The notes: a model not told the origin generated them from the letters alone. Positions 29,866 through 39,268 are shown, counted from the first letter of the stretch. The stretch is 64,000 bases of DNA from Paraburkholderia sp. HP33-1 (GCF_021390595.1 NZ_JAJEJR010000001.1:2914001-2978000), one strand, 5' to 3'. Numbers and translations: made by a program.

Positions 29866-30807
29866 CTAGATGGGCGCGCCCTGGAACAGCGGCTCGGCCA
29901 CACCGTGGCGCGCGAGCGACGCGACGAACACGCCGCCCGCGAGCGTGTCGGCCGCGCGCGCCGTCGCGTCGAGCTCGGCGTACGCGCTCGTGATGTACAG
30001 CGTGTCGAGCGGCGCATCGACCTGTGTGGCGCCCGCAGTCCGACCGAGAGCGGGACCGCCGAACGCCACGCAGCTCGGCTGCGTGGTCGGCACGTCGATG
30101 CGCTCGGTTTCCACGCCATCGGGACCGTAGCGCACCACGCGCGCACCGCCCCACTGCGCGTTCCACAGGCCGCCGTCGCTGTCGACGGTCGAGCCGTCGG
30201 GGAGGCCGTTCGGATCGCTCAGGCGAGTGAACAGGCGATCGTTCGCAATGCCGCCGTCCGCGCGATAGTCGCACGCGCGGATTTCACGCGTCGGCGAATC
30301 GCAGTAGTACATCGTCGCGCCATCGGGACTGAACGCGATACTGTTCGAAATCGCCGGCGCCGGCAACGGTAAGCGTTCCAGCCACAGATCGCGATTCAGC
30401 CGGTAAAAGCCGCCGATCGCCTGCAGTTTTCCACTTTCGTCCTTGGTCCCGAACACGAAGCGCCCTTGCCGATCGCAGCGGCCGTCGTTCACGCGCGTGT
30501 TGAGACCGGGCTCGATGTCGACGATCCGCTGCGTGGTGCCCCTGTCCAGATCGAAAAACGCCAGATGCGAAGCAAGACCAACGAGCAGGAAGCGCGGGTT
30601 CGCGCACAGCGCGAACGTCGCGAGCCGCTCGGGCATATCGAACGATTCGCTGCTGCCGTCGGCCGGATCGTAGCGCCACAGCCGCGCGCCTTCGATGTCG
30701 GTCCAGTAGAAGCGGCCGCTCTGCGCGCACCAGGTCGCGCCTTCGCCAAGCTCGCATTGCGCGTCGAGCAGCAGTGTGGCCCGCTGCGCGCGCGGGTTGA
30801 CGCTCAC
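29866..30807 (-). CDS. SMP-30/gluconolactonase family sugar lactonase
   Basis: A 313-residue six-bladed propeller lactonase that opens aldonolactones. Family features are LGEGATWCAQSGRFYWTDIE near the N-terminus (metal Glu in GEG), VNDGRCDRQGRFVFGT with the metal Asn, and the SDPNGLPDGSTVDSDGGLW block with the catalytic Asp. The start is GTG at 30807: it overlaps the stop of the upstream dehydrogenase gene as GTGA, with GGAGG about 7 nt upstream, so the two are translationally coupled. The expected substrate is the lactone made by that dehydrogenase, probably galactono- or arabinonolactone. Confidence 0.88.
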   Translation of the reverse strand: MSVNPRAQRATLLLDAQCELGEGATWCAQSGRFYWTDIEGARLWRYDPADGSSESFDMPERLATFALCANPRFLLVGLASHLAFFDLDRGTTQRIVDIEPGLNTRVNDGRCDRQGRFVFGTKDESGKLQAIGGFYRLNRDLWLERLPLPAPAISNSIAFSPDGATMYYCDSPTREIRACDYRADGGIANDRLFTRLSDPNGLPDGSTVDSDGGLWNAQWGGARVVRYGPDGVETERIDVPTTQPSCVAFGGPALGRTAGATQVDAPLDTLYITSAYAELDATARAADTLAGGVFVASLARHGVAEPLFQGAPI

Positions 30808-31604
30808 GCCCAGCCTCCGTCGACGATGATGTCCTGCGCGGTGATCATGCGGCTGTCGTCGGCGGCAAGGAACAGCGCCATGCGCGCGAGGTCGGCCGGC
30901 ATCAGCTCGGCGTCGATGCACTGGCCTTCCTTGATCTGGCGGCGGCCGTTGTCGTCGAGCCACAGACGCAACTGCTTCTCCGTCATCACCCAGCCCGGCA
31001 CCAGCGTGTTGACGCGGATATTGAAGTGGCCAAGGTCGCGCGCGAGGCCGCGCGTCAGACCCTGCACCGCCGATTTCGACATCACGTACACCGGATAGCC
31101 GCCGTTCTTCAGCATCCAGCTGATCGAGCCGAGGTTGATGATCGAGCCGCTGCGCGCGGCCTTCATGTCCTCCATTACGGCCTGCGCCGCGAAGAACTGA
31201 TGGCGGATGTTGACCGCGATGCCCGCGTCGAACGACTCGCGCGTCACCTCGCCGATCTGGTGGCGTTTATCGTTGGCCGCGTTGTTGACGAGCACCTGGA
31301 TGGGACCCAGCGCCGCCTTGACGTCGGCGATCGCTTTTTGCAGCGCGTCGACGTCGGTCAGATCGCAGCTCAGAAACAGCGGCTTGTGCTTCGAGTCGCC
31401 GAGCTGGTCGGCGAGTGCCTGGCCCGCGCTCGCGTCGATATCGAAGAACGCGACGCGAGCGCCCTGCGCCGCGAAGTGCTCGACGAACGATGCGCCGATG
31501 CCGGTCGCGCCGCCCGTGATCAGCACCGTACGGTCGACGAGGCTCGGATAGCGCGCGTACGCGGTGTCCGCGAGGCGGACGCTTGCATTGGCAGGAGACG
31601 ACAT
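30804..31604 (-). CDS. SDR family aldose 1-dehydrogenase (probable D-galactose/L-arabinose dehydrogenase)
   Basis: A 266-residue short-chain dehydrogenase with TGGATGIG at 30-37 and the Ser160-Tyr173-Lys177 catalytic set. It resembles the Caulobacter D-xylose dehydrogenase in particular stretches (LVNNAANDKRHQIGEVT, VNIRHQFFAAQAV, NLGSISW and AQ/GQC near the end), a subgroup that oxidises aldopyranoses to 1,5-lactones with NAD. It is followed with a GTGA overlap by a lactonase and preceded by araFGH. From context the substrate is D-galactose and/or L-arabinose; D-xylose is the main alternative. Confidence 0.82.
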   Translation of the reverse strand: MSSPANASVRLADTAYARYPSLVDRTVLITGGATGIGASFVEHFAAQGARVAFFDIDASAGQALADQLGDSKHKPLFLSCDLTDVDALQKAIADVKAALGPIQVLVNNAANDKRHQIGEVTRESFDAGIAVNIRHQFFAAQAVMEDMKAARSGSIINLGSISWMLKNGGYPVYVMSKSAVQGLTRGLARDLGHFNIRVNTLVPGWVMTEKQLRLWLDDNGRRQIKEGQCIDAELMPADLARMALFLAADDSRMITAQDIIVDGGWA

Positions 31605-31645
31605 CGTTCGATTCCTTTATGAGCTTGGGATGAGGTGAAAATGAA

Positions 31646-32662
31646 TCAATCGCGCGAACCGCGGTTCTTCAACTGGTCGAGCAACACAGCCGCGAGCAGG
31701 ATCGCGCCGCGCACCAGGTACTGGTAGAACGCGTCGATATTCAGCAGGTTCATCACGTTCTCGACCGTGCCCATGATCAGCACACCGATCACGACGCCCG
31801 AGATCGTCGCGCGGCCGCCCAGCAGCGACACGCCGCCGAGCACGCACGCGGAGATCACGTTCAGCTCGAAGCCTTCGGCGGCGTTCGGCTGACCCGAGGT
31901 GATACGCGAAGCGAGAATCACGCCGGCGAGCGCGGTGACCGCGCCCTGGATCAGGAAGATATAGACGCGCGTGCGCTCGACGTTGATACCGGCAAGCCGC
32001 GACGCTTCCGGATTGCCGCCGATCGCGAGCGTATTGCGGCCATAGACGGTCTGGTTCAGCATCACGCCGAACACGATGAAGCAGATCAGCGTGACCCAGA
32101 TCGGCAGCGACACGCCGAAGAACGTCAGGCCGCCGAGCGCGATGAACGTATCCGACGACACGCCGACCGCCTGCCCATGCGACACGATGAAGCCGAGGCC
32201 GCGGACGATTTCCATCGTCGCGAGCGTCGTGATCAGCGCGTTGATGCGCAGGTACGCGATCACCGCGCCGTTGACGAAGCCGATCACCGCACCCGCAGCG
32301 ACCGCTGCGACGATCGCGATGAACGTGCTGTTCGTCGCATTGAGCACCATCGCGCACAGCACACCGGCGAACGCGACGGTCGAGCCGACCGACAGGTCGA
32401 AGTCGCGCGACGCGAGGCAGAACATCATCGTGCACGCGACCATACCGATCTGCGAGATCGACAGCGCGAGGCCGAGCATGTTCTCGATCGAGAAGAAATG
32501 GTCGACGGTCAGCGACATCGTGAGGAACATCACGATGAAGATCACGATCAGGCTGTACTCGGTGATCTGCTGCCACCATTTGGCCTTGTCGGTGGTGTGC
32601 GGAATCAGCGCGTCTGCCGCGCTCTTGGCGGCCTGCTGCGCGAGGTTTTCTCTGGCTTGCAT
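31646..32662 (-). CDS. araH: Sugar ABC transporter permease AraH
   Basis: A 338-residue inner-membrane permease of the BPD_transp_2 (ribose/arabinose) family with about nine to ten hydrophobic helices. FCLASRDFDLSVGS and the EAA-like GRNTLAIGGNPEASRLAGI are family signatures, the latter being the contact with the ATPase. The start is the ATG at 32662, with AGGAG 8 nt before it; a TTG two codons upstream is too close to the ribosome site. It forms the import complex with AraG and AraF. Confidence 0.92.
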   Translation of the reverse strand: MQARENLAQQAAKSAADALIPHTTDKAKWWQQITEYSLIVIFIVMFLTMSLTVDHFFSIENMLGLALSISQIGMVACTMMFCLASRDFDLSVGSTVAFAGVLCAMVLNATNSTFIAIVAAVAAGAVIGFVNGAVIAYLRINALITTLATMEIVRGLGFIVSHGQAVGVSSDTFIALGGLTFFGVSLPIWVTLICFIVFGVMLNQTVYGRNTLAIGGNPEASRLAGINVERTRVYIFLIQGAVTALAGVILASRITSGQPNAAEGFELNVISACVLGGVSLLGGRATISGVVIGVLIMGTVENVMNLLNIDAFYQYLVRGAILLAAVLLDQLKNRGSRD

Positions 32663-32716
32663 GTTCAATACTCCTCCCCGTTCCCCACGGGTTGCGGACT
32701 CACGTCCGGATAAGGT

Positions 32717-34273
32717 TCAGGCCGCGTGCGACGCGCTCTGGTTGGCGGCGTTCGCATTGGCGTGCTCCGGCAGCGCGGTCGAGCTTTGCGGCAGCGCGAG
32801 GCTCAGCACCGACTGCTCGGTCGCATCCTTGCGCGCAAGCTCGCCGGAAATGCGGCCCTGGCGCATCACGACGATCCGGTCGGACACACCGAGCACTTCA
32901 GGTAGTTCGGATGAAATCATCACGATCGCGCAGCCGCGCTCTGCAAGCTGATAGATCACGTTATAGATCTCGTGCTTCGCGCCGACGTCGATGCCGCGTG
33001 TCGGTTCGTCGAGAATCACGACCTTCAGATCGGGCTCGGCGAGCCAGCGCGACAGAATCGCCTTCTGCTGGTTGCCGCCCGACAGGAAGCGGATCTTCTG
33101 CCGGCGATGCGGCGTCTTGATCTTCAGCAGCTTGATGAAACGGTCGGCGGTCTGCGCTTCTTTCTTGCGATCGAGAAACACGCCCGCGCGCAGAAAGTGA
33201 CGGCGGCAGCTGATGTTGATGTTCTCAGCGACGCTCGCCATCGCGACGATGCCCTCTTCCTTGCGATCCTCGGGACACAGCACGATGCCGTGCTTGATCG
33301 CCTCGCCCGCGCTGCGCACCTTGATCGGCTTGCCGTCGAGCACGAGCTCGCCGCCCTTTCGATGTTCGGCGCCATACACCAGATGCATCAGCTCGCTGCG
33401 GCCCGCGCCAACCAGACCGAAGAAACCCACGATCTCGCCGCGCCGCACCTCGAAGCTCGCCGGCTGCGCGAGCGGATGACCTTCGATTGCCTTCGCCGCG
33501 AAACGCACTTCGCCGAGCGGCCGCGCCGAATAACTGTAGATGTCCGAAATCTCCCGCCCGACCATCTCGCTGACGATCGTGTCGCGCGACACGCCTTCGA
33601 GCGTGGGATGCGACGCGACCTTGCGGCCGTCGCGGAAGATCGTGCACGCGTCGCACAGCTCGTAGATCTCGTCCATGCGGTGCGAGATGTAGATCATCGC
33701 GCGATTGTCGGCGCGCAGATCGCGCACGAGCTTGAACAGCACCTCGGTCTCGCGATGCGACAGCGAGCTGGTCGGCTCGTCGAGCGCGATCACGCGCGCG
33801 TTGCGCATGAGCGCCTTGCAGATTTCGACCATCTGCCGCTGCGCGATCGACAGCTTGCGCAGCTTGGCGTTCGGATCGAGCGCGACGCCCATCGCTTCGA
33901 GCCGCTCGCGCACGAAGCGCTTCGCCTCGCGCTTGTTGACCCAGCCGAGCGCATTGGGTAGCTGGCCGAGCAGCAGATTCTCCGCGACCGTGAGGTCGGG
34001 CACGTACTGCAGTTCCTGGTGAATCACCGCGATGCCGGCGCCGATCGACGCGGCCGCGCTCGGAAAGCGCACCTCGTTGCCGTCGATCATCATGCGGCCC
34101 GAATCGGGCTGATACTCGCCGCCGAGAATTTTCAGCAGCGTCGATTTTCCCGCGCCGTTTTCGCCCATCAGGCCGTGCACCTGGCCGACGTTGACGTCGA
34201 AGGACACACCGTCGAGCGCGCGCACGCCTGGAAAAACCTTGCCAATATTGTCAAAACGTAGCGTCGCTGACAC
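32717..34273 (-). CDS. araG: Sugar ABC transporter ATP-binding protein AraG
   Basis: A 518-residue fusion of two ATPase domains, as in all CUT2 sugar importers. Domain 1 has Walker [10 protein letters not shown] at 37-45, [15 protein letters not shown] and the Walker [10 protein letters not shown]. Domain 2 has the usual degenerate GLVGAGRSE in place of a Walker A, then [15 protein letters not shown] and [13 protein letters not shown]. The start is GTG at 34273 with AGGAGG 6 nt before it. The last 25 residues are a low-complexity Asn/Ala/Ser tail. It is one of araFGH. Confidence 0.94.
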   Translation of the reverse strand: MSATLRFDNIGKVFPGVRALDGVSFDVNVGQVHGLMGENGAGKSTLLKILGGEYQPDSGRMMIDGNEVRFPSAAASIGAGIAVIHQELQYVPDLTVAENLLLGQLPNALGWVNKREAKRFVRERLEAMGVALDPNAKLRKLSIAQRQMVEICKALMRNARVIALDEPTSSLSHRETEVLFKLVRDLRADNRAMIYISHRMDEIYELCDACTIFRDGRKVASHPTLEGVSRDTIVSEMVGREISDIYSYSARPLGEVRFAAKAIEGHPLAQPASFEVRRGEIVGFFGLVGAGRSELMHLVYGAEHRKGGELVLDGKPIKVRSAGEAIKHGIVLCPEDRKEEGIVAMASVAENINISCRRHFLRAGVFLDRKKEAQTADRFIKLLKIKTPHRRQKIRFLSGGNQQKAILSRWLAEPDLKVVILDEPTRGIDVGAKHEIYNVIYQLAERGCAIVMISSELPEVLGVSDRIVVMRQGRISGELARKDATEQSVLSLALPQSSTALPEHANANAANQSASHAA

Positions 34274-34369
34274 TTCGCCTCCTTGTAGACCGTACGCGCG
34301 CCGCCCGCCTCGATATGCGGGCGGAGCGGCGCGCCGGCGGTGTACTTCATGCCACCGCAAGACTTGCGC

Positions 34370-35368
34370 TTACTTCGACGCGAGGCCCATCTTCTCGCGC
34401 ACTTCGCCGACGTTCTCGCGCGTCGCGAGCATGCCGCTCGTCAGCGTGAGCAGCGGCGGCTCCTTGCCTTGCGTGATCCACGCGTACATCAGTTCCGAGG
34501 TTTCCTCGCCGTGGCGCTTCGGGCTGATGATCACGGTGCCGAAAAAGCCAGTCGGTTGCGGCTTCTTGAACTCGTTCAATGCGGATTCCGAACCGCCGAT
34601 ACCGATGCCGATCATGTTGTCGGCCTTGAAGCCCCGGCCTTCCGCCGCGCGCACCGCGCCGAGCACGCCTTCGTCGTTCAGCGCGTAAGCGACCCAGTGC
34701 TTGAACTGCGGGTTCTTCGTCAGCGCGATATTGGCGGCGTTGAACGCGTTTTCCGTGTCGGTCTTCGCCTGCGGCGCGGCGATCACGTTCGCTTTCGGGA
34801 AGCCCGCGGCGACCAGCGCGTCAGTCGCGCCGGTGGTACGGTCATGGGCGGTCGGCAGTTGCTCGTAGGTCACGTCGATCGCGCCGACGTCCTTCATGTC
34901 CCAGCCGCGCTTCTTGATTTCAGCCGCGATACCGTCGCCAACCTGCTTGCCGATGTTGTACGCCGAGATGCCCATATGCGGCACCGCCTCGATCGGCTTG
35001 CCGGCGCCGTCGACGAGGCGGTCGTCGACCGTCATCATCTTCAGGCCGTCGGCCTTCGCCTTCGCGACGATGCCCGGCCCGAGCTTGACGTCGGGCGTGC
35101 AGATCACGAAGCCCTGCGCCTTCTGCGCGGCGAGGTTATCGATGGCGCTCATTACCTTCTCGCCCGACGGCGCACCAATCTTCACGAGCGTAAAGCCCTT
35201 GTCCTTGGCGGCGATCTCGGCGAATTTCCATTCATCCTGGAACCAGGGCTCCTCAGGCTGCTTCACGAGGAAGCCGATCTTGACGGTATCGGCAGCCTGC
35301 ACAACCGGCGCGTTGAAGAGCACACCCGTTGCCGCCGCGACCAGCGTGAGGAAAATTCTGCGTTTCAT
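34370..35368 (-). CDS. araF: Periplasmic arabinose-binding protein AraF
   Basis: A 332-residue substrate-binding protein. The signal peptide (MKRRIFLTLVAA start) is probably cleaved after VQA at residue 25. The mature start, KIGFLVKQPEEPWFQDEWKF, is almost the same as E. coli AraF, and GFVICTPDVKLGPGIVAKA and the GIGIGG region also match. AraF binds L-arabinose and D-galactose, which fits both possible roles of the neighbouring oxidation enzymes. It heads araFGH and lies 145 bp after the upstream SDR gene, room for its own promoter. Confidence 0.93.
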   Translation of the reverse strand: MKRRIFLTLVAAATGVLFNAPVVQAADTVKIGFLVKQPEEPWFQDEWKFAEIAAKDKGFTLVKIGAPSGEKVMSAIDNLAAQKAQGFVICTPDVKLGPGIVAKAKADGLKMMTVDDRLVDGAGKPIEAVPHMGISAYNIGKQVGDGIAAEIKKRGWDMKDVGAIDVTYEQLPTAHDRTTGATDALVAAGFPKANVIAAPQAKTDTENAFNAANIALTKNPQFKHWVAYALNDEGVLGAVRAAEGRGFKADNMIGIGIGGSESALNEFKKPQPTGFFGTVIISPKRHGEETSELMYAWITQGKEPPLLTLTSGMLATRENVGEVREKMGLASK

Positions 35369-35513
35369 GATGCGTGTCTCCTGACTAATTGATAACGAGA
35401 AGGTATTGGCCGCGTCTTCTAGTACCGGTCTGACACACGCGGCCAGCGCGTCGTCCGGTGTTCTGTGCGTGTCTGTGCTTGCGCGTCTGCGAGCGTCTCT
35501 TCGCGATGCGAAT

Positions 35514-36290
35514 TCAATCGTGATACAGCACCGAGCGCCCGCCATCGACGGTGATGCAGCTCGCGTTGATGAACGGCGCTTCGTCCGAGGCCAGGAACAC
35601 CGCGGTCATCGCCACCTCCTCCGGGCGGCCGATGCGCTTCATCGGCTGCAGATCGAGCGTCGCCTGCTTCGCGGCGGCCGGATCGGGCTGCGCGTTCCAC
35701 CAGTCGTGCGTCAACTGCGTCTCGATGTAGCCCGGCGCGATCGCGTTCACGCGCACGTTGTGCGGTGCGTACTCGATGCCGAGCGCGCGCGTGAGGCCAA
35801 TTACGCCGTGCTTCGCGACCGGGTACGGAAAGCAGCCCGGAATGATCTTGAACGCGTGCGTCGACGCGATATTCACGATGCTGCCCGCGCTGCGCTCGAC
35901 CATGCCCGGCAGCACCGCGCGACAGCCGTTCCATACGCCGTCGAGATCGACCGCGAAACAGCGCCGCCAGTCGGCGTCGGTCATCGTCAGCGGATCGCAG
36001 AACACATTGATGCCCGCGTTGTTGACGAGGATGTCGAGCGCGCCGAAGACGCGTTCGCCTTCGCTCACCGCCTGCTGCACCGACGCGGACTGTGTCACGT
36101 CGGTCTGCACCGCGAGCACGCGCGCACCGGTCTGTGCCTCGATCTGTGCGGCCGTGCGTTGCGCCATGTCGAGATCGAGTTCCGCCAGCACGACCGCCGC
36201 GCCCTCGCGCGCGAACGCGAGCGCGATCGCCGCGCCGATGCCGCGCCCGGCACCGGTCACGAGAGCGGCTTTGCCGGCGAGCCGGTTCAT
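35514..36290 (-). CDS. SDR family oxidoreductase in the sugar cluster
   Basis: A 258-residue short-chain dehydrogenase with TGAGRGIG at 12-19, NNAG near 90 and the Ser143-Tyr156-Lys160 set. The start overlaps the dgoA stop as ATGA, so it is translationally coupled to the aldolase gene. It is only moderately like the second SDR of the cluster and lacks that protein's aldose-dehydrogenase stretches. It could oxidise galactose, L-fucose, another aldose or a downstream keto-acid; the sequence alone does not decide. An open frame continuing upstream through dgoA and dgoK in this register is not coding. Confidence 0.85.
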   Translation of the reverse strand: MNRLAGKAALVTGAGRGIGAAIALAFAREGAAVVLAELDLDMAQRTAAQIEAQTGARVLAVQTDVTQSASVQQAVSEGERVFGALDILVNNAGINVFCDPLTMTDADWRRCFAVDLDGVWNGCRAVLPGMVERSAGSIVNIASTHAFKIIPGCFPYPVAKHGVIGLTRALGIEYAPHNVRVNAIAPGYIETQLTHDWWNAQPDPAAAKQATLDLQPMKRIGRPEEVAMTAVFLASDEAPFINASCITVDGGRSVLYHD

Positions 36291-36967
36291 TTCTTCGCGC
36301 CCGCGCGGGCGATCCGCAAACCGTTGATGAACGCCTTCGCATGCGAAGCGGTCACCGCCGCGCTCTGTCCCGGCTTGTACAGCGCCGAGCCGAGGCCGAA
36401 ACCGTTCGCGCCGGCGCTGAGGAACGGCCCCATGTTGTCCGGCGTGATGCCGCCGACCGGCACGAGCGGCACCTCTGCGGCGATCACCGCGCGCCATGCC
36501 TTGACGACCTGGCAGCCGAGCTGCTCGGCGGGGAACATCTTCAGCACGTCCGCGCCGTTCTTCAGCGCGATGAATGCTTCGGTCGGCGTCGCAACACCCG
36601 GCGCGCACGCGAGGCCCCGCGTCTTCGCGGCGATGACGACATCCGGATCGCTGTGCGGCATGACGACGAGCTCGCCGCCCGCGGCCTTCACGTCGTCGAC
36701 GAACTGCGGATGCAGCACCGTGCCCGCGCCGACGATCGCGTCGGACGGCAGCACCTTGCGGATCGCCGCAATGCTGTCGAACGGCTGCGGCGAATTCAGC
36801 GGCACTTCGACGATGCGAAAACCCGCTTCGTACAAGGCCTGGCCGTGATCGGCGGCGTCGGCGGGCGTGACCCCGCGCAGGATCGCGATCAGCGGACAGG
36901 CTTCGAACGCGGTGATCAGACCCGCGTGCGGCATGTACGGTGCGGGCAGATTGATGTGAGGTTGCAT
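36287..36967 (-). CDS. dgoA: 2-dehydro-3-deoxy-6-phosphogalactonate aldolase
   Basis: A 226-residue class I aldolase that splits KDPGal into pyruvate and glyceraldehyde 3-phosphate. Glu54 in RIVEVPLNSP and the Schiff-base Lys143 in VLKMFPAEQLG sit 89 residues apart, as the equivalent pair does in E. coli DgoA. NSPQPFDSI distinguishes it from the KDPG aldolase Eda. The ATG at 36967 has AAGGA 7 nt upstream. It is the last phosphorylated step of the De Ley-Doudoroff route, next to dgoK. Confidence 0.92.
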   Translation of the reverse strand: MQPHINLPAPYMPHAGLITAFEACPLIAILRGVTPADAADHGQALYEAGFRIVEVPLNSPQPFDSIAAIRKVLPSDAIVGAGTVLHPQFVDDVKAAGGELVVMPHSDPDVVIAAKTRGLACAPGVATPTEAFIALKNGADVLKMFPAEQLGCQVVKAWRAVIAAEVPLVPVGGITPDNMGPFLSAGANGFGLGSALYKPGQSAAVTASHAKAFINGLRIARAGAKK

Positions 36968-37012
36968 GTCGGTTCCTTGGTTCGTGAGCGTCATGGGCGA
37001 ACGTAGCGCCGG

Positions 37013-38095
37013 TTAGCCTGCGCGCGCCGCGTGAGCGGACGGCTGGACGAGCCCCGCTTCGACGGCGACGCGCCATAGCCCGCGCTCGGTCGCGTGCCTG
37101 ACCGGCTCCGCGCGCAGACAGCCGAATTGCGCGAGCGCGAGACGGTAGCGCTCGCACAGCGCGTCGTTGCCGATCAGCCGCAGACTCTGCTGCGCGAGCG
37201 AGCTGCCTTGCTGCGCGAGTAGCGCTTCTAGGCCGGCCAGTTCGTGTCCGATCAACAGGCCCGACAGATAGTCGGGCTGCGCCTCGCTCGGCAACTCGCC
37301 GGTCAAGCCGAGCGTGCGCGTGCTGAACACGGTCGCGAGCACGCCTGCCTGGCCCTTCTCGCGCGCGATGTTCACGCCGCGCAGAAATGCTTCGATATCC
37401 GGACGATCGGGCGTGACCATCGTGCGGCCGAGAATCGTGTGTTCGCGCAGCGCGGCGAACACCTCGCCGGTCATGAACGTATGAAACCGCTCGATGCGCT
37501 CCGCCTGCACGACCGCCCATTTCGCATGCGTGCCGGGCAGACCGATCAGCGAGCGGGCGTTGCTGTCGATGGCGTTCGGGTCCTGCCCGCCGTTCGCGTC
37601 CGCGCTGAGCGCGCCGAAAATCTGCGTCTCCTCGCCGCGCATCACGTTCGGCAGCTCGCCGCGTTGCAGCACGCCCGGCACGATATGCAGCGTCGCGCCG
37701 CACCCGGTCTGCACGCGGACGATGCCGGCTACCAGCGCGTCGGCGTTCGCGGGCGTCTCGACATACGGCGCTTCGAGCCAGCCTTGCGCGCTGCCGACCA
37801 TCCCCGCCGCGATCACCGGCACGCCGCGCGCATGGTCGAGCCATGCGCCGCAGGCGTCGTTGAAGGCGGCGTCGAAGCCGCCCTCGGCCGCGCTACGCGG
37901 CAGATTCATGATGCCGGCCGTCGATGCGCGCGTCGCCAGCACTCGACCGTGCGCGTCGAGCAGATAGGCGCGCAGCGACGTCGTGCCCCAGTCGAGCGCG
38001 ATCAGCGCGGCTTGCGCGAAATCGACATCGGCGACGGCGGCTCCCTCGGCGGACGCCTGGTGGTTCGCCAGCGTGGCGGTGCCCACTTGTTTCAT
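37013..38095 (-). CDS. dgoK: 2-dehydro-3-deoxygalactonokinase
   Basis: A 360-residue sugar kinase that phosphorylates 2-keto-3-deoxygalactonate. LDWGTTSLRAYLLD near residue 34 is the phosphate-binding loop, AAGMVGSAQGW and PNVMRGEETQIFGAL follow, and LPGTHAKWAVVQ is the second conserved block of the DgoK family. The start overlaps the stop of the iclR-type gene as ATGA. It feeds DgoA, encoded 45 bp downstream. Confidence 0.92.
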   Translation of the reverse strand: MKQVGTATLANHQASAEGAAVADVDFAQAALIALDWGTTSLRAYLLDAHGRVLATRASTAGIMNLPRSAAEGGFDAAFNDACGAWLDHARGVPVIAAGMVGSAQGWLEAPYVETPANADALVAGIVRVQTGCGATLHIVPGVLQRGELPNVMRGEETQIFGALSADANGGQDPNAIDSNARSLIGLPGTHAKWAVVQAERIERFHTFMTGEVFAALREHTILGRTMVTPDRPDIEAFLRGVNIAREKGQAGVLATVFSTRTLGLTGELPSEAQPDYLSGLLIGHELAGLEALLAQQGSSLAQQSLRLIGNDALCERYRLALAQFGCLRAEPVRHATERGLWRVAVEAGLVQPSAHAARAG

Positions 38096-39066
38096 CGCTT
38101 GATCCTGCGCGTGGCCGGTTGCGGAGCGCGCCAACCGAGTTCTTCCGAAATCGCGCGCGCCTCGCGCTGCACGACCGGAATCAGTTCGTCCATCCGTTCG
38201 AGCGGCATATAGGGAATCGTGCTCGCCACCGACAGCGCCGCGACGATCGCGCCCGACGCGTCGCGCACCGGCGCCGCGACGCAGCGGATCGCCGCTTCGT
38301 TCTCTTCGAGATCGAACGTGTAGCCGCCGGCCGCGTAGCTGGTCATGCGCTGCAGGAAGGTCGGCGCGTCGGGACGGTTGTCGGGCTTGAAGCTCACGCC
38401 CGCGAGCGCGCGGCGCGACGCATCGAACAGCGACCGCCATGCGTCCGGCGCGAGGTCGAGCATCATCGCCTTGCCGATGCCGGTCGACGCGAGCGGCATC
38501 CGATGGCCGACGCGCGAACGCATTTCGAGGCCGCGCGTGCCCGGGATCTTGTCGATATACAGCACGTCGTCGCCGTCGCGCACGCCGAGGTGGATCGTGT
38601 CGAGCGTCTGCTCGGCAAGCGACTCCAGGTGCGGGCGCGCCACTGCCGTGAGTGGCATCTGTTCGAGCGCGATCGTACCGAGCTCGATCAGCTTCGGTCC
38701 GAGCAGATAGCCGCCCTGCACCTGTCGCAGATAGCGCGCCTGCACGAGGCTGCTGACGAGCCGGTGCGTCGTGCTGCGGGTCGTGCCGAGCGCGGCGCCG
38801 AAGCTGCGCAGATCGCGCACGCCGGCCGCGGCCGCCTCGAGAATTGCGAGGCCGCGCAACAGCGTCTGCGTGCCGGCCTGCTGCGGCGTGATTTCCAATA
38901 GGTTGACTGGCAGCCCGAGTCCGTCGACGGTGGCCGCGCGCGCCACCGGACGCGATGTTCTCGCGGTACCGGACGCACTGGCGGCGACATGGGTGGTGAC
39001 GGATGAGGTCTCGTGCGGCGCGGAATTCGACGCGCCGCTCGGCTCCTGTGATTGGCTGCCAGACAT
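38092..39066 (-). CDS. IclR family transcriptional regulator of the sugar cluster
   Basis: A 324-residue regulator with an IclR winged helix at about 65-120 (TLLRGLAILEAAAAG, RSTTHRLVSSLVQARYL) and a C-terminal effector domain from about 130. The first 60 residues are Ser/Thr/Ala-rich and not conserved. Its stop overlaps the dgoK start, so it is made together with the pathway it probably controls, the first gene of a set running to the epimerase. A related inverted repeat upstream may be its own operator. The likely effector is a galactose or arabinose intermediate. Confidence 0.88.
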   Translation of the reverse strand: MSGSQSQEPSGASNSAPHETSSVTTHVAASASGTARTSRPVARAATVDGLGLPVNLLEITPQQAGTQTLLRGLAILEAAAAGVRDLRSFGAALGTTRSTTHRLVSSLVQARYLRQVQGGYLLGPKLIELGTIALEQMPLTAVARPHLESLAEQTLDTIHLGVRDGDDVLYIDKIPGTRGLEMRSRVGHRMPLASTGIGKAMMLDLAPDAWRSLFDASRRALAGVSFKPDNRPDAPTFLQRMTSYAAGGYTFDLEENEAAIRCVAAPVRDASGAIVAALSVASTIPYMPLERMDELIPVVQREARAISEELGWRAPQPATRRIKR

Positions 39067-39184
39067 GGTGGGCCTCGTCTCCGGTTTTTTCTGTCGCTGT
39101 TCGCTATTCGCTGTGTCGCTGCGCTGGGCGCGGACTGGCGATGCATGTTGGCTTGGATTGTAGGGCGACTTTTCAGAATCACCA

Positions 39185-39207
39185 ATATGTGAATGTTGAG
39201 TCCATAT
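39185..39207. promoter_or_regulatory. Candidate operator upstream of the iclR-type gene
   Basis: ATATG (39185-39189) and CATAT (39203-39207) form an inverted repeat with a 13-bp spacer in an unusually AT-rich patch, about 120 bp upstream of the regulator. The arms are short, so this is only a suggestion. Confidence 0.3.
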
Positions 39208-39268
39208 AGTGAGATTTTAGTAGCCGATCGAGTGTTTAGCGGATCGTCGCGCCCCTGCATCAGGACGC

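Noticed and set aside
35514..37844. A 776-codon minus-strand frame spanning dgoK, dgoA and the SDR
   Set aside because: Only its last 258 codons are a gene. The rest is in the wrong register of dgoA and dgoK and has an Arg-rich, motif-free translation.
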